Source: Diphasiastrum complanatum (lineage: Eukaryota > Streptophyta > Lycopodiopsida > Lycopodiales > Lycopodiaceae). From it: a stretch of 64,000 nucleotides of DNA. The notes under the pieces are model-generated. The model saw only the letters and a program-made list of their open reading frames with translations. It was not told where the DNA came from and searched no databases. This document shows positions 1 through 10,933 of the stretch, piece after piece; position 1 is the first letter of the stretch, and each line of letters begins with the position of its first letter. The DNA lies in assembly GCA_029204225.1 (NCBI GenBank), contig MU832634.1, positions 1 to 64,000 of the forward strand, written 5' to 3'. A program made the translations under genes and the position numbers.

Positions 1-877
1 GAACACTATGTGAGTGTGCTAAGGCTTTAAGGATAGATGCATCTCTACCTAAGTCCTTTTGGGGAGAGGCTATTATTTGTGCAACTTATTTGTGTAATAG
101 ATTGCCATGTAAGCCCATTGGAGGCATAGCATATTATGAGGCTCTATTTTGTAAGAAGGCCGAATCTTAAAGATCTAAGAATTTTCGGATCTACTTGCTA
201 TGTTTTTCAAGCATTAGATACAAGAAAAAGGGATGATCCTACTTCTATAAAAGGGATCTTTGTTGGTTATGCTAGCAAAGGATATAGTCTATAATCCAAT
301 CACTAAGAATATTTTTAGTGAGTAGAGATGTTACTTTTGATGAAGGTAACTACCAAGTTGAATGTGAAAGCTTCTAATCCATCTTATGTCAAGGATCTTG
401 TAAGGTTTGAGGAGGAGCCTATATGTGATCAAGATCTTGAAGATCCATCTCAAGATCCGAGGACTCCAAGGAGATCTACAAGAAGGAAGGCTGAGCCCTC
501 AAGGCTCACCTATGTTGACAAAGGTGAACAAAGGGAAGATCTACATTCACTTACCTCTTACACTTTTCTAACTTCTATGTTTGATGAGCCAAGTTGCTTT
601 GAAGAAGCTATGAGTCACAAGAATGGAGGGATGCCATGCAAAGTATGATGCTCTTATGGAGAATCATACATGGAAGCTTGTGGATCTTCCTCAAGGAAGA
701 AAGCCACTTGAGTGCAAATGGATCTATAGATTGAAGTACAATCAAGAGGGAGCATCAACAAACACAAGGCAAGGTTAGTGGCAAAGGGGTTCTTGCAAAC
801 CAAGGAGTAGATTTCGATGAAACTTTGCTCCTGTTGCTAAGCTAGTTTTCATAAGGTTGATTATTTCTCTAGCAACT
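1..877 (+). pseudogene. Ty1/copia pol fragment, 5' half (integrase end to RT start)
   Basis: Broken translation on the plus strand matches the end of a copia integrase (a segment reading PKSFWGEAI near 50-75, then an FGSTCYVF-like and FVGYASKGY-like stretch at 180-290). A linker ORF follows at 328-648 and then the first reverse transcriptase block (around 690-870: LECKWIY-like, then FDETF-like residues). Several frameshifts and stops break it, so it is not functional. The reading resumes at 8475 after a nested Ty3 element, so the two pieces were once contiguous. The 5' part of the element, including gag and protease, lies outside the window or is lost. Assignment to Ty1/copia is secure from the integrase-before-RT order; lineage within copia is not determined. 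Confidence 0.8.
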
Positions 878-1967
878 TGTACATACCTATGTAACTAGCA
901 GTACTTCAGACCCCTAATAGTCCATTTAGTATTGGGGGCTAAATGGCAAGGTACCCTTAGGATTAAGGGTATGTGCCCTTGGATAAGGATAGACAAGTGA
1001 TTATACCTTAGTTGGAGGTATGGAGTCACGTGACCCATTGGATATGAGGTACCACTTAGTATTAAGGGTAGGTTCACTTAGATTAGGTACTAGTGTCCTT
1101 GGTTAAGGGCAGGTAGGTGTCTATGACTTGGATGGAGGTATGGAACCTAGAGAGGTATTAGAAAGTCATTGGATGACTATTTTTCTAAAACTTGGGCCTC
1201 AACCTTGAACCATATCACTTTATTGGTCTCGGACCAAAGTACACTTGCACAACTGGGGCAATGGGACCCTAGTAGGAGGGTGCCCTTCTAAAGTGTCCCA
1301 ATGAGTTTCCCAACTCCCACAAGAAAGGCATTCAAAGAGTCATAGGTATGGAAGGAGTCTCTTGACATTCCATAAGCCTATGGAGGGCTCCTTGGAGATT
1401 CTTTAACTCCCCTAAGGCTCTCACTCTCTCATTGGGGCTGAGCATGGAACATCATAAGTGCATTGGAGGGGTCCATGGGCCATCTATATGAGGGTAGTAG
1501 GGTGCCATTGGGGAGGGGGGAGATCTCTCTTGTTTGCTGGGCTTATGCTCTAGTGTTGCTACTGGTGTGTAGAGTGCTTTCTTGAGGTAGTATGCTTGAG
1601 TGTGGATCTTGCTTATGGTATGGGATATAAGTAGAGGTTTGGATCTTGAGTATGCTATGAAGTGTTGTGGTATGCTTGTGATTTGTTTTATGGTTAGCAA
1701 GGGGGTGCTAGATAGGTCTTGCTTGGAGCTTGGATCTAGCTATGGTTGGGTGGTGAATACTTGAGGCCTAGCTTGTTATCTATCTTTGTGTTTAAAAGAG
1801 TAGGGACACAGGTGGAGGAGAGATCTTGGAGGCTTGTAGATCCTTACTTGCAGATGGAGGCATCCTAGCTTGGAGTTGGGGAGCATCTTGAAGCTTGTAG
1901 GTTGCTTGGAGGACATTTGGAGGCTCTACCTTGGATTTGGAGGACTTCCTCACCTCTACTTGTAAAA
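878..1967 (+). repeat. 5' LTR of the chromovirus
   Basis: Direct repeat of 7416-8474. It begins TGTACATACC (one base shorter than the TGTTACATACC of the 3' copy) and ends TTGTAAAA, one base before the primer binding site. It contains no protein-coding gene. The small ORFs inside it are translations of LTR sequence and recur in the 3' copy. Confidence 0.9.
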
Positions 1968-1968
1968 G

Positions 1969-1980
1969 TGGTATCAGAGC
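1969..1980 (+). promoter_or_regulatory. Primer binding site (initiator Met tRNA type)
   Basis: TGGTATCAGAGC, one base after the 5' LTR. This is the usual plant LTR-retrotransposon primer site complementary to the 3' end of initiator methionine tRNA. It fixes the 5' LTR boundary and the plus orientation of the element. Confidence 0.9.
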
Positions 1981-3001
1981 TAGACAAAGGATGGTAACCT
2001 TTCTAACCTTCTTCAAGTTCTATTAAGATCACCAACCGATTTTTTTTGGGGAAGATTATAGGCTTTTCTAGTTGTAGGAAGCTTGTAGTTGAAGTACCCA
2101 ATGAATCTAGTTCTCTTTGGAAGAGAGTAGTGATTCTTATAGAATTGTTTAGGGGCTGATTTTTGATCATGTTAGAGAAGTTTTAATGTGGGCTTTGGAT
2201 TTTTAAAAGTTCTGATAAAAGATTTGTGGGGTAGGTAGAGGAAGTCTTCCTCTATATACACAAACCTTTTTTTGGCAAAAAGATTGATTCTAGCTATGTG
2301 TTTTGATCAAAACTTCTTTTTGCATAAATGAAGTGTTTGAAGTTTTGATTCTCATTTTGAAGTTCTATTTTTTAGACCTGTAAATCTGAAAAGTGAAGTT
2401 TTCATTCAAACTTCATTAATTACGCCTTTCTATCTCCTAGTTTCATGAAGATGACAATGTAGGAAGGGAATGGTAGTGCAACTTTGTGCATAAAACAAGT
2501 TTTGAAATTCTGTTTTTTGTCATTTTGAAGTTCTGATTTTCAGACCTGTAAATTTGAAAATCAGATCTGAAAATTGAAGTTTTCATAAAGCTTCATTAGT
2601 TATCCATTTCTAGACACTAGTTTCTTGGTTTGGAAATCTAGAATAGTGAGAAATGTGAAAACTTTGGTTGCTTTTGAAATGACAAATAGAATTGGAATGG
2701 GAATGAGAATGAGAACTTTATGTAAACATTAGCTTGGACTAGTTAATTGAAGTTTACATAAAGATTTGGTTTTCATTTTGCTTTTGATTAAGGCAAATGT
2801 AGCTTGTTGTTGTTTTCCTTTTAAGCTTGGATTAAGCTTGTAAATAGTAGGCTTGGATTGAGCTTACAAACAATAAGATTGACTGAATAGAAGTAAATAC
2901 TTTTTATTTGCATTGGATGTAACAATTGAAGCATTTCTATCATTCTAATTTGAGCACTTAGTGTTGTATTTGCATAATAGGAAAACACACAAGCAACCCC
3001 A
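1981..3001 (+). other. Untranslated leader of the chromovirus
   Basis: About 1 kb without a usable ORF between the primer site and gag. It holds an internal repeat: the stretch around 2340-2410 (an AGTTCTGATTTT-like core followed by GACCTGTAAAT and GAAGTTTTCAT) recurs at about 2515-2590. This is expected for a Ty3 leader, and nothing else is visible. Confidence 0.6.
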
Positions 3002-3958
3002 ATGGATCAAACCAATGAAAACCCAACATTTGATCTATCAAACTCATCCAATGTGGCACAAGCTCTTGAACTTTTATACCAACAAATTCAAGCCACTAAT
3101 AAGCAGCTTCTTGAAACTAATAAAAAAAACCAAGACTTAGAGTCTAGGTTAGCCAATCAGAAGAAGCATGTAGTTCCACCTCCTGTAAAAGTGTTTAAGG
3201 GGGAGAAGAAGGACAGGAACTTACAAGTGGTAAGTTTTTGGCTGAATGTTTGGAACAAATACTTTGCCATGAACCAATTCCTTGAATTTGAGAAGTTATC
3301 CACTGTTACCATGTTCCTTGAAGGAAGAGCCTTAGTTTGGTGGGATGACTTAGTTGCAAAGGGCAATCAACCTTGTACATGGGATGATTTTTGCAAGCTT
3401 TTTAGGGATTATTTTCTACCACTCTTAGATGACTATGAACACTTCCAAAAGTTGAGTCATCTAACCATGAATAAAGGTTTGGAACAGTTTATTCAAGATT
3501 TTCATGAGTACCTGAATCCACTTTATAGTGATATTCCGCCTAAGGTACAAATGTTAATGTTTATTGATGGGTTACCAAAGGATTATCAAGTGGATGTTCG
3601 TAGGAACCATCCAAAAACCCTAGAAGATGCTATTAGGGCTGCAAAATACTTTGATGACACACCTAAGCCACCTAGGGGTCAACAGCCTAATGACAGAAAA
3701 AAGGTTTTCAATTTAAGAGGAAGGATAGGGAAGTTGTTAATGAAACACATCCCAATTCCAACAATCCTAAGAAAACCAAGAAAAATTTTAAAAACCATCA
3801 TGGTGGCAATGATAAAGCTGAAGCTCGTAAGAAAAACCTGTGCTTCAAGTGCAATGGTGAGGGTCACCTTGCACGTGATTGCGTCAAAAAACAAGCTTCA
3901 ACCTCAGGTAATCTATCTCGAAGTAATGAGATGGATGTTTGTTTCCATAGTTCTTTAG
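3002..3958 (+). pseudogene. Ty3 gag polyprotein (capsid and nucleocapsid), frameshifted
   Basis: The N-terminal region has a coiled-coil-like segment (ALELLYQQIQATNKQLLE), followed by a retrotransposon gag core with the typical pattern of tryptophans (ALVWWDDL, TWDDFCKLFRDYF, LSHLTMNKGLEQFIQDF). The CCHC zinc knuckle (CFKCNGEGHLARDC, about 3840-3882) is real but sits in a different frame from the first ATG. The ORF is therefore shifted near 3.70 kb, and its last 80 codons are out of frame. Gag would form the virus-like particle. The start at 3002 is the first ATG after the leader and begins the gag-like sequence. Confidence 0.8.
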
Positions 3959-4270
3959 TTTTTGGTCCTAATGACCTTATTTGCATTAAAGGTAAAGTTA
4001 ATGATCAAGTTGTTAATGTTCTTTTTGACAGGGGATCCACTCATAACTTTATTAATGTAAATTTGGTGCAGACGCTAAACCTTCCTACCAGAAAAAGTGA
4101 GAAAATATCGTGTGACAATGGCATCGAGAAGTAATTCTGATTTGATGGATTTTATTATTCCTGATGTAGAATTGCACATTCAGGATTACTCTGAAAAACT
4201 AGAATTCCATGTTGTTCAATTAGCTAATGTAGATATTGTTCTTGGGCAACAATGACATTTTGATAAGAAC
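3931..4270 (+). pseudogene. Ty3 protease domain, degenerate active site
   Basis: In the frame continuing from the zinc knuckle there is a retropepsin-like block, VVNVLFDRGSTHNFIN. The catalytic D-[S/T]-G appears as D-R-G (codons from 4027), so the active-site Ser/Thr is lost. A frameshift near 4130 precedes the conserved IVLG block (about 4230-4255), which is followed by a stop. The protein would have cleaved the gag-pol polyprotein, and this copy is not expected to be active. Confidence 0.75.
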
Positions 4271-4445
4271 AAATCATTGAGAATTGATTTTGTTGAGAAA
4301 TCTTTATCTTTTATGCAAGAGAATTCTTTAATTAAGATCAAGTCTAGTTTAAGTGTTGACACTAAAAATGTTAACCCTTATTCTAAACGGGAACTTACTT
4401 CTATTATGAAGAATTCTGATTTTAAAGTTTATTTATGTTTTTATA

Positions 4446-5452
4446 ATGATATCATTTTGCTGCAATGATGAAGAACTTAACATAAATGCCATGAATATAC
4501 CCAGTGAGAACACTACAGAATTTGAACCCTATAATGAACTTAGACAGGAATTCAATGATGTTTTTTTAGACCTTCCTGTAGGTTTACCACCAGAAAGGAC
4601 AGTTGATCATAAAATTGACCTAATACCTGGAGCAATTACAATCGCACAACGTCCTTATAGGATGAGTGCATCGGAAGAGGCTGAGGTAAATAGGCAATTA
4701 CATGATTACCTGAAAAAGAGGTGGGTACAACCTAGTAAGTCTCCTTGGGCATCACCAGTGGTTCTGGTGGCCAAGAAGGATGGAACTATAAGGTTTTGCG
4801 TCGACTATAAGAAATTGAACAAGGTAGATATCCACTGCCGCGGATGGATGATCTAATAGACTATCTTGGTGGTGTTGGGTACTTTACCAAGATAGATTTA
4901 AGATCGGGCTACCATCAGATACGCATTAAGGCTGAAGATATACCAAAAACCGGGTTTCGAACTCGCTTTGGTCACTACGAATTTTTGGTGCTGTCTTTTG
5001 GTTTGACCAATGCACCGACAACTTTCCAACAAATGATGAACGATTTGTTCAGGCCATATTTGGGAAGATTCGTAGTGGTATTCTTAGTTGATATCCTAGT
5101 GTTCAGTAAGACTTTGGCAGAACATAAAGAGCATCTTAGGATTGTCTTGGACATTCTAAGAAGGGAAAAGCTCTTTGCCAAGGAGTCTAAGTGTGAATTT
5201 TTTGCTAAGGAATTGTCCTACTTGGGGCATAAGATTTTTGAACGGGGGGTGGAGATTGAAGCTGATTGTATCCAGAGGGTTATTGATTGGCCTATTCTCA
5301 CCACAGTTCGAGAAATCAAGTCTTTCTTGGGGTTTGTGGGATTTTTCCGTCGGCATATTCCCCAATTTGCTCGATTGGCATTTTCCCTTACCCAGACCTT
5401 GAAAGGCTATAAGAAGCTAAGCCGGAGGGCTAAGAGTCCACTAGTGGTGTGA
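4446..5452 (+). pseudogene. Ty3 reverse transcriptase, catalytic Asp lost
   Basis: Two overlapping reading frames (4446-4856 and 4844-5452) carry a continuous Ty3 [19 protein letters not shown], a fingers block with [13 protein letters not shown] and [10 protein letters not shown], a frameshift near 4.83 kb, then [33 protein letters not shown], the catalytic region and the thumb (SYLGHKI, IKSFLGFVGFFRRHI). The catalytic Y/F-x-D-D motif reads F-L-V-D at about 5081-5092, so the first aspartate is replaced by valine. Frameshift and missing aspartate make it inactive. Confidence 0.9.
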
Positions 5453-5459
5453 ATGGAGG

Positions 5460-5905
5460 ATATGAATAACTGTTTTGAGTTGCTTAAGAAAAGTGTCACT
5501 TTGGCACCAATACTAATCATTGGCGATCCTAATAAGACTTTTGTGGTTAGGACCGATGCCAGTGATTATGCTATTGGAGCTGTTTTGATGTAGGATGGAC
5601 ATCCTATGGCTTATGAAAGTAAGAAACTCAATCCTCTCAGTCTAGGTATTCTATCTATGAGAAGGAACTATTTGCAATTGTTCATTCCTTAAAAATTTGA
5701 CGACATTATTTGTATGGAGCTAGATTTGAAGTTTTGACGGATCATCAAACTCTTCGATATTTCTATGATGCTACAAATTTAAAGGGGAGACAAGCTAGAT
5801 GGGCTGAGCTGATGCAAATCTTTGATTTTTCTATACGTTATTGTAAAGAAAGTCAAAATACTCTAGCGGATGCTTTGAGTCGGTTACCGGTTATTAATCA
5901 GTTTT
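5460..5905 (+). pseudogene. Ty3 RNase H domain
   Basis: Starts with the conserved LAPILIIGDPNKTFVVRTDAS block, where DAS carries the first catalytic Asp. It continues through AIGAVLM (followed by a stop at about 5590), then FEVLTDHQTLRYF, a RWAELMQIFDF tract and TLADALSRLP. It degrades the RNA strand during reverse transcription. At least one stop and a frameshift lie between the two halves. Confidence 0.85.
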
Positions 5906-6059
5906 GCTATACTGTTATAGAACCGGAGTTGTTTCAGTCTCTTCAAGGACTATATGAGTCCGACCATTTTTTTGGAAAGCATTGGCAACAAGTACTTTCG
6001 GGGGTCGATTCAGGTTTGCAAGATTCTTCGAATCAGGGAAAGACTGAAACAGATTTCCT

Positions 6060-7080
6060 AATTTGAAACAGGATTTTGTTTCGTAAAGAAAAGGTGTGTG
6101 TACCGGAGAATGACACTGTAAGGGCCAAATCTTGCATGAGTGTCATGATAGTCCATGTGCAGGACATCCAAGTATACAAAGAACACTTGACTTAGTTAGA
6201 AGGCAATTTTGGTGGCCCAAGATGAAAAGTCAGGTAGAGGCCTATGTACTTAAATGTACTAAGTGCCAGTTAAATAAAGCGGAGAGGCTAAAAGCTAGTG
6301 GCCTATTACATCCTTTAGATATTCCTACCAGAAAGTGGAAAAATATATCTATGGATTTTGTGGTCGGGCTTCCATGTACAGGGAAGGGCCATGATTCGGT
6401 TTGGGTCATTGTTGACAGACTTACAAAGTTTGCTCAATTTATCCCAACGAAAACTATTGTTAAAGCTTCAGAACTAGCTCAACTGTTTGTTGAGAAGCTT
6501 TTTTGACTGTACGAGCTGCCTTGCGATATTGTCAGTGATCGTGACCCAAAATTCACTGGGAATTTTTGGCAAGCAGTATTTGAAAAGTTGGAAACAACTC
6601 TAAGTTTGAGTTCTACAGATCATCCGAAATCAGACGGTCAAACGGAAAGGACCAATCAGACGATGGAAGATATGCTTCAAGCATATGTGGGCCATCGGCA
6701 GTCTGATTGGGAACAGTACCTTCCACTGGTGGAATTTGCATATAACAGTACAAAACATTCAGCAACCGGATTGCCCTTTCATTCTTATGTATGGTCTTCA
6801 ACCTTGATCACCAATTAGTGTTGGCATGAAAAACCTACGGGTGTAAGCCGTAGCTGATTTCCTTGCGGATATGCAAGAAATGCTACAGCTGGCTAGAGAT
6901 AGCATAAAAAGTGCCCAAGACAGGGCAAGGCACTATGCTGATCTATCTCGGAAGCACAAGGTATTCATGGTCAACGACTGGGTGTTTTTGAGAGTTGCTA
7001 GTCACTCTAGGGGCTTGAAAACTATTAAGTGTGCAAAGTTGACGCCTAGGTATTGCGGTTTTTTAAGGTTATCCAAGTGA
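6060..7080 (+). pseudogene. Ty3 integrase
   Basis: The HHCC zinc domain is visible (LHECHDSPCAGHPSIQ, then CTKCQ) at about 6130-6275. The DDE core follows: D in SMDFVVGLP, D in DIVSDRDPKF and E in SDGQTERTNQ. Two parts of the core are in the same frame but split by a TGA at 6504-6506. The C-terminal region (HYADLSRKHKVF, then DWVFLR) continues to 7080 in another frame. Integrase inserts the cDNA, and this copy is broken. Confidence 0.88.
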
Positions 7081-7229
7081 TAAACAAGGTTGCATACAAA
7101 CTAGACCTTCTAGCTAACATTGGAATTCATCCTGTTTTCCACGTTAGTAAGTTGAAACCCTCGTTGGGGGTTGGGGAGACCCTGTGGAAGATCTAGTGGA
7201 ACAACTTCGTGATGAGTCCATGAGTGGAC

Positions 7230-7380
7230 CACCTGAACCCGAGGCGATTGTTAATAGCCGACAGAGAACTCTACAGAGTTGAGTGCTTCGGGAATTTTTA
7301 GTCAGGTGGAGGGGCAAATCAGAAGAGGAGGATACCTGGAAAAAGGAGCCTGATCTCTAGAAGAATTTTCCAAATTTTTC
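7230..7380 (+). pseudogene. Chromodomain at the end of integrase
   Basis: The tail reads AIVNSRQRTLQ, a stop, then REFLVRWRGKSEEEDTWKKE, which is the chromodomain signature of plant chromoviruses. Known members use it to target particular chromatin. One in-frame TGA (about 7279) and a terminal TAG interrupt it. This domain places the element in the chromovirus branch rather than the Tat or Athila branches. Confidence 0.85.
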
Positions 7381-7400
7381 CCTACAAGGAAAAATTTAAG

Positions 7401-7415
7401 TTTAGGAGGAAGAAA
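7401..7415 (+). promoter_or_regulatory. Polypurine tract of the chromovirus
   Basis: TTTAGGAGGAAGAAA directly precedes the 3' LTR. This is the expected primer for plus-strand DNA synthesis. Confidence 0.85.
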
Positions 7416-8474
7416 TGTTACATACCTATGTAACTAGCAGTACTTCAAACCCCTAATAGTCCATTTAATGTTGGGGGCTAAATGGCAAGGTACCCTTAGG
7501 ATTATGGGTATGTGCCCTTCCATAAGGACAGGCAAGTGACTATACCTTAGTTGGAGGTATGGAGTCACGTGACCCTTGGATAAGAGGTACCCTTAGTATT
7601 AAGGGTAGGTGCCTTAGATTAAGGTACTATTGTCCTTGGTTAAGGGCTGGTAGGTGTCTATGCCTTGGATGGAGGTATGGAACCTAGAAAGGTGTTAGAA
7701 AGTCATTGGATGACTATTTTTTCTAAACCTTGGGCCTCAACCTTGAACCATATCACTTTATTGGTCTAGGACCAAAGTACACTTGCACAACTTGGGCAAT
7801 GGGACCTAGTAGGAGGGCGCCCTTCTAAAGTGTCCATTGAGTTCCCAACTCCCACAAGAAAGGCATTCAAAGAGTCATAGGTTATGGAAGGAGTCCCTTG
7901 ACATTCCATAAGCCTATGGAGGCTCTTGGAGATTCTTTAACTCCCCTAGGCTTCTCTCTCTCTCATTGGATGAGCATGGAACTCCATAGTGCATTGGAGG
8001 GGTCCATGGGCCATCTATATGAGGGTAGTAGGGCGCCCATTGGGAGGGGGGAGATCTTTCTTGTTTGCTTGGCTTATGCTCTAGTGTTGCTACTGGTGTG
8101 TAGAGTGCTTTCTTGTGGTAGTATGCTTGAGGTGTGGATCTTGCTTATGGTATGGGACATAAGTAGGGTTTGGATCTTGAGTACGCTATGGAGTGTTGTG
8201 GTATGCTTGTGATTTGTTTATGGTTAGCAAGGGGGTGCTAGATAGGTCTTGCTTTGGGTGGTGAATACTTGAGGCCAGCTTGTTATCTATCTTTGTGTTT
8301 AAAGAGTAGGGACACAGGTGGAGGAGAGATCCCTGGAGGCTTGCAGATCCTTACTTGCAGGTGGAGGCATCCTAGCTTGGAGTTGGGGAGCATCTTGAAG
8401 CTTGCAAGTTGCTTGGAGGACATTTGGAGGCTCTACCTTGGATTTGGAGGACTTCCTCACCTCTACTTGTAAAA
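7416..8474 (+). repeat. 3' LTR of the chromovirus
   Basis: Direct repeat of 878-1967 with scattered substitutions and indels. It starts TGTTACATACC and ends TTGTAAAA, followed by the CAACT target duplication. It contains only shadow ORFs. Confidence 0.9.
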
Positions 8475-8944
8475 CAACTACTTTCAATTGGCCTGTATTT
8501 CAACTTGATGTGACTAATGCTTTTCTCAATGGATATTGGAAAGAGGAGATTTTCATGAGGCAACCCGAGGGCTTCATCAAAGAAGATCAAGAAAAAAAGT
8601 GTGTTTGTTGCTAAGAAGCCTTTATGGGCTTAAGCAAGCACCTAGAGCTTGGTACTCTAGGTTGAATACCTTTTTGAACTCTATTAAGTTTGTTGTAAGT
8701 GCTTATGATCCTTCTTTGTACTTAAGATTTAATGATGGTAAGATCATCATTCTCATTTTGTATGTTGATGACATTATCCTTAGTGGAAATGATCTTGATG
8801 GTATACAAGAAGAAGTAGCATTGTTTAAGGAGTTTAAGATGGTGGATCTTGGTAATCTTCATTTCATATTAGGAATAGAAGTTTCAAGAGACAAAGATTT
8901 GTGTTTTATTTGTCAATCCAAATATGTTTCTTCTATCTTAGAGC
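8475..8944 (+). pseudogene. Ty1/copia reverse transcriptase, 3' half of the split fragment
   Basis: The RT interrupted at 877 resumes here: WPVFQLDVTNAFLNG, then a frameshift near 8.6 kb, SLYGLKQAPRAWYSRLN, the intact catalytic YVDD (LYVDDIILSG, about 8758-8790), HFILGIEV, and a stop at an abrupt junction near 8944 before the thumb is complete. Everything downstream (RNase H, LTR) has been replaced by unrelated sequence. Confidence 0.9.
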
Positions 8945-9590
8945 TCCAGATCTAGCAGATCAACCGCCGACCATACCGGTAGTACAAGCAGGTCCATCCT
9001 CATCAAGGACAAGACATTTATTCAGAAGGCCCATCAGCGTCGAGGACCAGATCCAGACCTTCTTAAAGCAACATCTGCATGAGTCCTCGCGTGGTGGATG
9101 GGTTCTGAAATTTAAGACCTCCGAGATCGAGGCCGACAAAGAATTGGACAAAATACCTGCACTGGGAGAGCAGCCGGCATGGAGAATCACGATTTTTGAG
9201 AAAACTCCGGAATCAATTAGGAGTTACATCGTCAGCCTTGGCGTCAATGGCAACTAAATGGGACGATTGCCTTCCTACCTTGGCATTCGATCCAAATAAG
9301 ACGATGGCCTCAGAGCAAATCAAAGATCATTTGTCGATTGCTTGACTGTATTTCGGCGCAGCTATGATGGGAGGCTCTTAAAAATTCCGCTTCACCTCAT
9401 GGACAACTTCCAAGTGGATTGCCGGAGCCCACTGTTTTTTCCTGCCACACAATTTCAATACTGCACGCCTTGACTTTATGGAGAAGGTACAGTATCATTT
9501 AATTAAGATTCGGCACAAAGCCAATAAAAGTCCCCAATAACTACATATTGTAGGTGTCATGGGACTGCCGCCAGTTTTGGTGGGGGATAC
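8945..9590 (+). pseudogene. 3' coding remnant of an LTR element upstream of its LTR
   Basis: A reading frame to 9257 (PAWRITIFEKTPESIRSYI region) and broken frames beyond it end at a purine-rich tract (GGTGGGGGATAC, 9579-9590) just before an LTR start. No retroviral enzyme motif is recognisable. I infer the last coding portion of the element whose LTR starts at 9591. Composition changes at 8944, where the copia RT is cut. Function unknown. Confidence 0.45.
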
Positions 9591-10000
9591 TGTTGGAGGG
9601 TTTGCGGATCCCAAGGCAACCCTAACCCTAGTTAATAAGTGAGAGGGATTTGGCACTCTGCGTGTGTAAGTCCAACCCAATGACCACATAGTTATTTGAT
9701 TGATTAGTTAAAAGTTAATTAAGGACTTTAGGCCTTTTTGCGGGACTTTTAATGTCGCAGGGCCTAAATGCCAAGTTAGTGAGTAAAGTTGGGTTTCCCT
9801 CCAATTTTGATGGTTCCCACATTTTTTTAAATTTAAATAAAAAGAGAGACAAGACTGGACCAATAGGATTCAGAGGCCAGGGTCCTCCCCTCTACTATAA
9901 AAAAGGACCAACTCAAGTTGCTCTTGATGTTCATTTCCTCATTTCAATATAGCAGATTGGTTCTCTTTAGAAATGGATTGATGAATGTCCTTGCTCTTCC
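9591..10000 (+). repeat. LTR (partial), same family as 18.46-18.99 kb minus strand
   Basis: Begins TGTTGGAGGG after a purine tract and contains a TATA box (CTATAAAAAAGG, about 9894-9905). A block around 9630-9685 (AATAAGTGAGAGGG, then TGTGTAAGTCCAACCCAATG) matches the minus-strand LTR at about 18.9 kb. The right end is not clear; it is probably cut by the next element near 10.0 kb. Confidence 0.6.
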
Positions 10001-10899
10001 TCTCTTTTCCTCCATTTCTCATGCTTTCTTTGGATTTTGCTAATTGTTGGATCTGATCATTATTGGGATTGCTATTTCTTATGATTTTTGTGAGAGAGAA
10101 AGGGAGAGAGAGAAGAGTAAGTTTCTATCATTGTTGTGGATCTAGGGTGAATGGAAGTAGGGTTAATGGATGTAATGTTAATGCTTAGTGTTAATGGATG
10201 TTAGTGTTAGATCTTCCATTCATGTTGAAATTTGAACTACACTATCGCTCTCATGGGAACGAACCTACGCGTGACAACTAACTCTGTCTCTTTGATGCTA
10301 GATTGACTAGATCTTGGATTCAGGTTAGGCAAGGAAAGAAACCCACTACATCCATAGTGACATGCAAGGCATGCACAAAGTGAAATGGACACATGCATGA
10401 TGATTTGTACAATTCTAGTTAGAACTAGGACACTTGGTAAAAGTAGGAGAGATTCATCCATGAGATGTGACAAATGTCACTTAGACTCTAGTTTCTCACT
10501 TTAGATGTCATTGAAAGGTGGATGGATGTGGTTCTACCTCGAGCTACCTCAAACTCCATAAATATGTATTCTCATAATTTTTGATGAAGAACCAAAGATT
10601 TGTAGCTATCTCATGCCATTTTGGATCTACACCATTTCTGTTTGATATCTCTCTCTCTTTCTCTCTCTAGCTTGTGTTGAGGCTAATGCTCATACACTAA
10701 ATTCTTGTACTTTTGCTCATTTATGATTCATTGCTATCATTATCTGATTCTTAGCATGCTAGATTGGTTAAGCCATAAGTTCTGTACTAGATCTTGCTAT
10801 TCAATCTAGAATCAGATTATTGTGCTAATCATAAAGCTTAATAAGATCTATCATACTTGTGGAACATTCCCACACGTGTGAATTTTGAAAATTTTGTCA
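10001..10899 (+). repeat. Decayed 5' LTR of a non-autonomous element
   Basis: The last about 150 bases (10750-10899) resemble the end of the LTR at 12404-13258: both have AAGCTTA(A/G)TAAGATC, then a CACACGTGTG-like palindrome, then a primer binding site. The 5' boundary is not identifiable. No coding signal. Confidence 0.5.
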
Positions 10900-10933
10900 T
10901 GGTATCAGAGCCAATTTGTCATGGTATCAGAGC
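10900..10933 (+). promoter_or_regulatory. Duplicated primer binding site
   Basis: TGGTATCAGAGC occurs at 10900-10911 and again at 10922-10933 as part of a 22-bp tandem duplication. One copy follows the LTR end. The second may be a replication-slippage duplication. Confidence 0.8.

Larger units (their letters stand above)
878..8474 (+). mobile_element. Nested Ty3/gypsy chromovirus with both LTRs
   Basis: A complete but decayed LTR element sits inside a copia RT gene. Both LTRs start with TGT and end with TTGTAAAA. The sequence CAACT occurs immediately before (873-877) and after (8475-8479), a 5-bp target site duplication. Order inside is LTR, primer binding site, leader, gag, protease, RT, RNase H, integrase, chromodomain, polypurine tract, LTR, which is the chromovirus order. 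The LTRs differ in length (1090 and 1059 bp) and by indels, for example a block near 1730-1750 missing from the 3' LTR, so the insertion is old. Frameshifts and stops interrupt all enzyme domains. Confidence 0.92.

Noticed and set aside
1969-1980. tRNA gene at TGGTATCAGAGC
   Set aside because: The motif is the retroelement primer site complementary to a tRNA 3' end; no cloverleaf surrounds it. The same holds at 10900, 23568, 48177 and 55167.
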